DNA of 11,214 nt from NCBI GenBank assembly GCA_001784275.1, contig MFQB01000051.1, positions 1 to 11,214 on the forward strand, in the 5' to 3' direction. The notes beneath the pieces are model-generated. The model saw only the letters and a list, made by a program, of their open reading frames with translations. It was not told the origin of the DNA and made no database searches. The position numbers were made by a program, and so were the translations under genes. Below are positions 6,586-11,214 of this stretch, one piece after another. The stretch's first letter is position 1. The number at the start of each line of letters is the position of its first letter. This stretch comes from Candidatus Magasanikbacteria bacterium RIFCSPHIGHO2_02_FULL_47_14. Its GTDB lineage: Bacteria; Patescibacteriota; Patescibacteriia; Magasanikbacterales; UBA922.

Positions 6586-7788
6586 ATGTTTTCTTCTATT
6601 GACGACGCACTCGGAGCCCTCAAAGCCGGAGGCATGATTATCGTTGTTGATGATGAACAACGAGAGAATGAGGGTGATCTTGTTATGGCAGCTGAGTCAA
6701 TGACATCTGAGCAGATGGCGTTTATGATTCGCCATACAGGAGGTGTCGTATGTGTTGCACTGGCAAACACGATTGCAGACCGACTCAATCTTCCGCCGAT
6801 GGTTGAACGTAATACCTCCCGTCGCGAAACACCATACACCATTAGTGTCGATGCTGTTGAAACGTCAACCGGAATTTCTGCAGAGGATCGGACCAAAACA
6901 GTCGTGGCCCTGGTGAGCGAGGAGACTCGGCCGGAAGACCTGGCTCGTCCGGGCCATGTCTTTCCACTTCGGGCACAGAGCGGCGGCGTATTATGGCGTG
7001 CAGGACACACCGAAGCATCTGTTGATATGTGTCGTATCGCCGGTCTTAAGGAAGGTGCTGCGATTAGTGAGTTGATGCATGACGACGGAACCATGATGCG
7101 TTTGCCCGCGTTATTCGAGTTTGCCAAACAACACCAACTTCCCACCATTTCCATTGCTGATCTTATAGCCTATCGATACAAGACAGAGCGGTTTATTCGT
7201 CGCGGCGCAGAAACACAGTTGCAAACAAAAGCAGGCGAGTGGCGTCTGATTGTGTACAAAGACCTTCTACACAACATAGACCATATTGCTTTAGTTAAAA
7301 ATATATCTCCAGGTGATACGCCAACGTTGGTGCGTGTTCACTCTGAGTGTCTTACCGGAGATGCGCTTGGGTCTTTACAGTGCGACTGTGGCGAGCAACT
7401 TACACAAGCAATGACAATGATACAAGAATGTGGACAGGGCGCTTTAGTCTATATGAAACAGCATGAGGGGCGGGGGATTGGGTTGGAAAATAAAATTAAA
7501 GCGTATGAGTTGCAGCGAACCAAAGGGTTTGACACTGTAGAAGCGAATCAGGCGTTGGGCTTTCAAGAAGACTTGCGTGAGTATGGGGTTGGTGCTCAGA
7601 TCCTGGTTGATCTCGGGATTAAGAAGGTTCGTCTCATGACAAACAACCCTAAAAAAATGGGAGGGATCGGTGGGTATGGGTTAGAAATTATTGAACAGGT
7701 CCCCATTGAGGTAACACCCAATGGAATAAATACTAATTATCTCCGCACCAAGAAACAAAAGATGAATCATCGCCTTTCCAATGTTTGA
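6586..7788 (+). CDS. ribBA: Bifunctional 3,4-dihydroxy-2-butanone-4-phosphate synthase / GTP cyclohydrolase II (RibBA)
   Basis: A 400-residue fusion that makes both precursors of riboflavin: ribulose 5-phosphate to 3,4-dihydroxy-2-butanone 4-phosphate (RibB half, about 1-200) and GTP to 2,5-diamino-6-ribosylamino-pyrimidinone phosphate (RibA half, about 205-400). RibB motifs are DDEQRENEGDLVMAAE (22-37), RPGHVFPLRA (121-130), HTEASVDMCRIAGL (141-154) and HDDGT (165-169). RibA motifs are the zinc ligands C255, C266 and C268 in ECLTGDALGSLQCDCG, then HEGRGIGL (293-300), DTVEANQALGF (316-326) and TNNPKK (352-357). Both active sites look complete. The ATG at 6586 is one T after the mreB stop; an open frame extends upstream to 6451 inside mreB, but RibB homology begins at this ATG. 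No FMN riboswitch is possible here because there is no leader. The 3' end overlaps ribD by 8 nt. Confidence 0.95.
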   Translation: MFSSIDDALGALKAGGMIIVVDDEQRENEGDLVMAAESMTSEQMAFMIRHTGGVVCVALANTIADRLNLPPMVERNTSRRETPYTISVDAVETSTGISAEDRTKTVVALVSEETRPEDLARPGHVFPLRAQSGGVLWRAGHTEASVDMCRIAGLKEGAAISELMHDDGTMMRLPALFEFAKQHQLPTISIADLIAYRYKTERFIRRGAETQLQTKAGEWRLIVYKDLLHNIDHIALVKNISPGDTPTLVRVHSECLTGDALGSLQCDCGEQLTQAMTMIQECGQGALVYMKQHEGRGIGLENKIKAYELQRTKGFDTVEANQALGFQEDLREYGVGAQILVDLGIKKVRLMTNNPKKMGGIGGYGLEIIEQVPIEVTPNGINTNYLRTKKQKMNHRLSNV

Positions 7789-8896
7789 TACTTTTTTTTT
7801 ACAGCAGGCAATAGAGTTGGCAAAAAAGGGGAGCGGCTGTACCTCACCGAATCCTGTTGTTGGCGCAGTTTTGGTAAAAAATGGAAAAGTGATTGGAACC
7901 GGATATCACAAACAGGCCGGTAAAGATCACGCGGAGGTTGTTGCTATTCGTGACGCTCAAAAAAAAACGAATGTGGACGGCGCAGCGCTTCATGTAACGT
8001 TGGAACCTTGCTCTCATTATGGTAAAACGCCACCATGTGTTGAAGCGGTTGTGTCTGCCGGTATTCGTACTGTGTATGTTGGCATGAGAGATCCATATAA
8101 AAAAGTAAATGGAAGAGGAGTTAGTTACTTACGCAGCAACGGGGTGAAGACGCATGTTTTACCTTCCCAGCGTCCTGTGGCAAGACAAATTCGGATGCTC
8201 AACCAGCCATTTATCAAGTGGGCGACGACAGGATTGCCCTATGTAACGTTGAAAGCCGCAGTGAGTTTGGATGGAAAAATCGCAACCCATACAAAAGACT
8301 CCCGCTGGATAACCGGCGGTGAGGAGCGTGAGGATGCGCGAGCTGAACGCAGTCTCGCAGATGCAGTTCTTGTCGGAAGTGGTACTGTCGCGGCCGACAA
8401 CCCTACGCTTGCATCCCATGGCCGGTTTGCAAAAAAACAACTGACGCGCATCATTCTTGACCCTGAGCTGTCACTTTCTCCAAACGCACGAGTGTTTCGC
8501 GACCAGAATGTGATTGTGGTGACAACGAAAAGGGCTAAACCGGTACGTCTGCAGAAATTTGCGCAAAAAAATATTCGCGTAAAAATATTTCAGAGCGACA
8601 GGATACCAGCGAAGCCTTTACTGACGTTCTTGGCAGAGGAATCAATACAGCATGTCTTTGTGGAAGGTGGAGGCGGTGTTCACGGATCCTTTTTAGATGC
8701 TGCTATGCGTCGTACAGGGATTGTTGATAGAGTTATTTGGTATGTTGCGCCTGTTCTTATTGGAGGGAAAGAAGCAGTCTCATCTGTGGGTGGAGTTGGT
8801 GTAAAAACACTGGCGCACGCACCTAGATTACAGCACGTTCTCTATCGGCAGGTCGGTACAGGCATAAAAGTCTCAGGATATTTTCATATATATTAA
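7781..8896 (+). CDS. ribD: Bifunctional pyrimidine deaminase / reductase (RibD)
   Basis: RibD converts the product of GTP cyclohydrolase II to 5-amino-6-ribitylamino-uracil phosphate in two steps: zinc-dependent deamination and NADPH reduction. The 371-residue protein is of typical family length. The deaminase half (1-145) has SPNPVVGAVLV (22-32), H50-A-E52 and PCSHYGKTPPC with zinc ligands C77 and C86. The reductase half (about 150-371) starts at PYVTLKAAVSLDGKIA (153-168) and has DAVLVGSGTVAADNPTL (194-210), VEGGGGVHGSF (294-304) and APVLIGGKEA (323-332). The stretch before DAVLVG reads ARAERSLA rather than the more usual HRLRA-type sequence, a minor variation. The ATG at 7781 overlaps the ribBA stop, implying coupled translation. 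RibD and RibBA do consecutive steps; RibE and RibH, which would finish riboflavin, are not in the window. Confidence 0.95.
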   Translation: MFDTFFLQQAIELAKKGSGCTSPNPVVGAVLVKNGKVIGTGYHKQAGKDHAEVVAIRDAQKKTNVDGAALHVTLEPCSHYGKTPPCVEAVVSAGIRTVYVGMRDPYKKVNGRGVSYLRSNGVKTHVLPSQRPVARQIRMLNQPFIKWATTGLPYVTLKAAVSLDGKIATHTKDSRWITGGEEREDARAERSLADAVLVGSGTVAADNPTLASHGRFAKKQLTRIILDPELSLSPNARVFRDQNVIVVTTKRAKPVRLQKFAQKNIRVKIFQSDRIPAKPLLTFLAEESIQHVFVEGGGGVHGSFLDAAMRRTGIVDRVIWYVAPVLIGGKEAVSSVGGVGVKTLAHAPRLQHVLYRQVGTGIKVSGYFHIY

Positions 8897-8897
8897 T

Positions 8898-10025
8898 ATG
8901 ATCATTGGGATTGACGCGTCGCGAGCAAATCACGATCAAAAAACCGGTGTTGAGTGGTATGCCTTTTTTCTTATTCAAGAACTAAAAAAAATAACTGATC
9001 CGCGCACAACCCACGTGATTCTCTATGCGGACAGACCACTCCAGGGTGAACTGGCCGTCTTGCCTGCACATTGGTCCGCTAAAATTTTACATTGGCCGCC
9101 CCAACGTCTGTGGACACACATCCGACTCAGCTGGGAGATGCTTACGCATCCTCCGGATGTATTGTTTATCCCTGCACACGTCCCGCCGCTCATCCATCCC
9201 AAAAAAACAGTCATGACTGTCCATGATATTGCAGCGCTTCGGTTTCCGGAAAGTTATAACAGATTTGAGAGATGGTACAGTCTTTGGAGCGCGCGGTATG
9301 CAGTAAAAAAAATGTATAAAATTATAACCCCAAGTCAGTTTACCAAAAAAGAGCTCTTGGAGTATGTACCAGGTGCGTCAACAGCCCGAATTGATGTTGT
9401 ATCTCATGGACACAACCAGCACTCTGCGCCGGCCGAACGCATTGGCACCCAGGAAGTTTTAAACAAATATCATATTACTCAGCCCTTTCTTTTGAGCATT
9501 GGCCGCTTGGAAGAAAAGAAGAACACAAAACGCATTATTCAAGCGTTTGATCTCCTAAAAAAAGAGTTTCCTGAGGATAAGAATATACAGAGTCTTTCGC
9601 TGGTCCTGGTTGGCAAACCGGGACACGGGTATGAAGAGGTGCAGTCTGCACTTCAGGAGAGTCCAAATAAAAAACACATAGTTATGCCTGGGTGGGTAGA
9701 TGAGAAAGATGTCGCAGTGTTGCTTGAGACAGCCTGCGTGTTTGTATTTCCAAGTTTGTACGAGGGATTTGGGTTGCCTGTCTTGGAAGCCTTTGCAGCC
9801 GGCACGCCGGTGGTTGCCTCAAAGGGGAGTAGTTTGGAGGAGGTTGGAGGTAGCGCAGCCATTTACGTTGACCCTATGGCGCCCGGTCAAATAGTCGACG
9901 CTATTAAGATGCTTGTTTCAGATCAAGACAATCGGGCTCTCTGTATCAAAAGAGGTAGAGAACGCGTCGGGCTTTTTCCCTGGCAAAGCTGCGCGCAGCA
10001 GACTTTGGAGATCTTGTCCTCTTAG
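8898..10025 (+). CDS. Glycosyltransferase family 4-like (GT-B fold)
   Basis: A 375-residue soluble or peripheral glycosyltransferase that probably adds a sugar from a nucleotide-sugar donor to a lipid- or polymer-linked acceptor. The N-terminal acceptor domain contains GVEWYAFFLIQEL (17-29) and VMTVHDIAALRFP (105-117). The C-terminal donor domain starts with FLLSIGRLEEKKNTKRIIQAF (197-217). It includes VLVGKPGHGYEE (236-247), MPGWVDEKDVAVLL (263-276) and the EX7E nucleotide-sugar motif E289-GFGLPVLE297, followed by AFAAGTPVVAS (298-308). The sequence recalls the mannosyl/rhamnosyltransferase-type GT4 enzymes of CPR surface-polysaccharide loci; the exact sugar cannot be told. There is no membrane segment. 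The ATG at 8898 follows the ribD stop by one T. It is the last gene before a promoter-bearing 35-nt gap, and could act with the GT2 and DUF4012 proteins in the same operon. Confidence 0.9.
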   Translation: MIIGIDASRANHDQKTGVEWYAFFLIQELKKITDPRTTHVILYADRPLQGELAVLPAHWSAKILHWPPQRLWTHIRLSWEMLTHPPDVLFIPAHVPPLIHPKKTVMTVHDIAALRFPESYNRFERWYSLWSARYAVKKMYKIITPSQFTKKELLEYVPGASTARIDVVSHGHNQHSAPAERIGTQEVLNKYHITQPFLLSIGRLEEKKNTKRIIQAFDLLKKEFPEDKNIQSLSLVLVGKPGHGYEEVQSALQESPNKKHIVMPGWVDEKDVAVLLETACVFVFPSLYEGFGLPVLEAFAAGTPVVASKGSSLEEVGGSAAIYVDPMAPGQIVDAIKMLVSDQDNRALCIKRGRERVGLFPWQSCAQQTLEILSS

Positions 10026-10054
10026 TTGAGGGGTATTTTAAAATATGGTACGCT
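10026..10054 (+). promoter_or_regulatory. Promoter for the delta' clamp-loader gene, apparently leaderless
   Basis: TTGAGG (10026-10031, 4 of 6 to TTGACA) and TACGCT (10049-10054, 3 of 6 to TATAAT) are exactly 17 nt apart. TGG directly precedes the -10, giving an extended -10. Only 6 nt separate the hexamer from the ATG at 10061, so transcription should start at the A of the start codon or next to it. The hexamer itself is weak; the case rests on spacing, the TG extension and position in the only gap of this size. Confidence 0.45.
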
Positions 10055-10060
10055 TTTGAT

Positions 10061-10981
10061 ATGGACGACATCGTTGGGCACAACCAGATTCGTCAGTATT
10101 TGCATAAATTGATCCAAGATGGGCGTGTGCACCATGCCTATTGTTTTGTTGGCCCAAACCATGTGGGCAAGCAAACTGTCGCGTATGATATTGCGGCGTC
10201 CCTTCTCCAGACTCAAGTTGAGAAGCTGTCCACGCATCCGAATTTTTTGTTTATTACAACTGAGCGAGATGAGAAAAAAGAGAAAACACGTCATGCGATT
10301 GATATTGGTCAGATTCGGCAGATGATCTCCTCTTTTTCTTTGACGCAGAGTTCCGGTGGCTATCAAGTGGCCATAATTAACCCGGCCGGCTTGCTCACGA
10401 CTGCAGCGAGTAATGCACTGTTAAAAACTCTTGAAGAGCCAAGAAAAAATACGGTCATTATATTGATCGCTCAGTCAGAAGACGAGTTGTTGCCCACAGT
10501 CCGCTCCCGTTCGCATGCGGTCCGTTTTTCACCTGTTTCCCAAAGTGAGTTAGAGCAATATGCTGCGTCGCTTGGAGTCAAAAGTGATGTTGCTTTGGAG
10601 CTCAGTGAGTCTGCTCATGGGTTGCCGGGTCTTATAAAAACTTGGATTGAAGGACCTGACGTGTTTAAAGAGTTTAAAAAGCAGATGCAGGACTTTGACG
10701 ACTTGCTCGGACAGCCATTATATAAAAAAATGAAGTTTGTTGACATTGTTCTGGCGGATGATAAAGATCACCAAGAGGCAAAAGAAAAAATGATACATCT
10801 TCTTGACGTCTGGCAACTTGTGGGTCGGCAGCATCTCTACAAAAATGTAGCAGAGCAATCGACATGGCCACAAGATCGTGTTATGCTTGCGCTAGATAGA
10901 ATGCAGCAAGCAAAAATTTTTTTGAGGCAAAATATTCAACCGCGCCTGCTCATTGAGCATGTGATATTGGCCCTTCCTTAA
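10061..10981 (+). CDS. holB: DNA polymerase III delta' subunit-like clamp-loader ATPase (HolB-type)
   Basis: Part of the clamp loader that places the sliding clamp on DNA. The 306-residue protein has a RuvB-like AAA+ core: IVGHNQIRQYL (4-14), HAYCFVGPNHVGKQT (25-39) with a Walker A (GxxxxGK) as in B. subtilis HolB, and IINPAG (105-110) in place of the usual IIDxAE. It also has ASNALLKTLEEP (116-127), typical of delta'/tau proteins, and VRSRS (147-151), the SRC-type motif with its arginine kept but Cys replaced by Ser. The four-cysteine zinc module seen between Walker A and B in many clamp-loader subunits is absent; the only cysteine is C28. The rest is a helical C-terminal domain. The degenerate Walker B and small size argue for delta' over gamma/tau. 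The ATG at 10061 sits 6 nt after a -10-like element. Its 3' end is 15 nt before the lipoprotein gene. Confidence 0.85.
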   Translation: MDDIVGHNQIRQYLHKLIQDGRVHHAYCFVGPNHVGKQTVAYDIAASLLQTQVEKLSTHPNFLFITTERDEKKEKTRHAIDIGQIRQMISSFSLTQSSGGYQVAIINPAGLLTTAASNALLKTLEEPRKNTVIILIAQSEDELLPTVRSRSHAVRFSPVSQSELEQYAASLGVKSDVALELSESAHGLPGLIKTWIEGPDVFKEFKKQMQDFDDLLGQPLYKKMKFVDIVLADDKDHQEAKEKMIHLLDVWQLVGRQHLYKNVAEQSTWPQDRVMLALDRMQQAKIFLRQNIQPRLLIEHVILALP

Positions 10982-10982
10982 T
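10953..10982 (+). promoter_or_regulatory. Weak candidate promoter for the Asp-box lipoprotein gene
   Basis: TTGAGC (10953-10958, 4 of 6) and CTTAAT (10977-10982, 4 of 6) are 18 nt apart at the end of the clamp-loader gene. Transcription would start about 8 nt before the ATG at 10997, again giving a very short leader. There is no TG extension, and the gene may simply be co-transcribed with the gene upstream. Confidence 0.2.
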
Positions 10983-10996
10983 TTTAATCTTCATCT

Positions 10997-11214
10997 ATGT
11001 TTAGCCGCTGGCATCGGATTACCTTACTTGCAAGTCTTGTTTTGTTATTGGGCCAAGGCTGTCTTTCTGTCACAGACAATACAGCAACCCAGACAGCGGG
11101 CCCGGCAGGTATATTTGTCTCTACTGATGGCGGTGAGAACTGGAAGGCAATCTCAACATTGCCTGGTGCAGAGGGAAACAAGAGTTTATCTTCGGTAAGT
11201 GTGTACCGCTTGGT
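10997..11214 (+). CDS. Asp-box (BNR-type) lipoprotein, N-terminal part only
   Basis: The frame is open from ATG 10997 through the right edge (72 full codons), so the protein is cut by the window. The N-terminus is a lipoprotein-type signal: charged MFSRWHR, a hydrophobic run (ITLLASLVLLL) and GQGC, with Cys22 as the likely lipidated residue; the -3 Gly makes the lipobox slightly atypical. After a Thr/Ala-rich spacer comes GIFVSTDGGENWKAIS (38-53), a clear Asp-box (S-x-D-G-G-x-x-W) of the kind repeated in BNR, sortilin-type and Ycf48-like beta-propellers. More repeats would be expected downstream. It is probably an outward-facing membrane-anchored propeller; its ligand is unknown. The ATG lies 15 nt after the clamp-loader stop, with T at -1 and no Shine-Dalgarno sequence. 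Confidence 0.75.
   Translation, partial: MFSRWHRITLLASLVLLLGQGCLSVTDNTATQTAGPAGIFVSTDGGENWKAISTLPGAEGNKSLSSVSVYRL

Larger units (their letters stand above)
1921..10025 (+). other. Probable seven-gene operon rsmI - GT2 - DUF4012 - mreB - ribBA - ribD - GT4
   Basis: Seven consecutive plus-strand genes are separated by 3 nt, 1 nt, -11 nt, 1 nt, -8 nt and 1 nt. There is no room for terminators or ordinary promoters between them. A promoter-like sequence sits just before the first gene, and a 35-nt gap with a new promoter-like sequence follows the last. Co-transcription is inferred from spacing only; promoters inside coding sequence cannot be excluded. Confidence 0.7.

Noticed and set aside
6560..6590. 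FMN riboswitch upstream of ribBA
   Set aside because: Only one nucleotide separates mreB from ribBA and the sequence before it codes for the MreB C-terminus, so there is no space for an RFN element.
6438..7154. 238-codon open frame on the minus strand
   Set aside because: It lies antisense to the 3' end of mreB and the RibB half of ribBA, both strongly supported. Its translation is rich in Ser/Arg/Ala with no motif, as expected from a codon-use shadow.
10026..10060. Intrinsic terminator after the GT4 gene
   Set aside because: The 35-nt gap has an A/T-rich stretch but no GC-rich stem followed by a T run; promoter elements explain it better.
1..11214. Alternative genetic code with UGA read as glycine (as in Gracilibacteria/Absconditabacteria)
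   Set aside because: The main frames contain no internal TGA, and ribBA ends at TGA directly where family homology ends.
1..11214. CRISPR array, tRNA/rRNA genes, insertion sequences, prophage or defence genes
   Set aside because: No direct-repeat/spacer series, cloverleaf-like sequence, transposase or integrase motif, or phage protein was seen. Coding sequence fills nearly the whole window with other functions.

Overview
The window reads as a compact stretch of a small-genome bacterium, most likely a member of the Candidate Phyla Radiation (Patescibacteria), possibly near the Magasanikbacteria/Uhrbacteria-type lineages. This placement is inferred from gene content and style: a DUF4012 protein next to a membrane glycosyltransferase, a secreted protein joining a lysozyme-like domain to a D,D-carboxypeptidase-like domain, an Asp-box (BNR-type) lipoprotein, a short RsmI, almost no intergenic DNA, and no recognisable Shine-Dalgarno sequence at any start. 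The genetic code looks standard: TGA is used as a stop (ribBA) and the main reading frames contain no internal TGA.

Layout. Positions 1-1841 (minus strand, 3' end beyond the window) hold one long secreted protein: signal peptide, lysozyme-like domain, four tandem ~55-residue repeats, a Ser/Thr/Pro-rich linker, and the beginning of a peptidase S11 (D-Ala-D-Ala carboxypeptidase) domain. A 79-bp divergent promoter region (1842-1920) separates it from a long plus-strand gene train: rsmI (1921-2592), a multi-membrane family 2 glycosyltransferase (2596-4089), a DUF4012 membrane-anchored protein (4091-5587), mreB (5577-6584), ribBA (6586-7788), ribD (7781-8896) and a GT4-type glycosyltransferase (8898-10025). 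Gaps in this train are 1-3 nt or overlaps of 8-11 nt, so it is probably one operon. After a 35-nt gap carrying its own promoter-like sequence come a DNA polymerase III delta'-type clamp-loader gene (10061-10981) and the start of an Asp-box lipoprotein gene (10997 to beyond the right edge). No gap between genes exceeds 80 nt. No tRNA, rRNA, CRISPR array, insertion sequence or prophage gene was seen.

How the genes fit together. Two themes are interleaved. One is the cell envelope: a murein-directed fusion enzyme, a membrane glycosyltransferase, the DUF4012 protein, MreB and a second glycosyltransferase. Together these suggest building of wall and surface glycopolymer. The other is housekeeping: rRNA methylation, early riboflavin synthesis (RibBA and RibD but no RibE or RibH here) and the clamp loader. 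The most striking observation is about expression rather than any single gene. None of the ten starts has a Shine-Dalgarno sequence, nine of ten have T directly before ATG (if the Met-3 start is used for the leftmost gene), three junctions have the form stop-T-ATG, and the recognisable promoters have extended -10 elements so close to the start codon that the mRNAs would be leaderless or nearly so.
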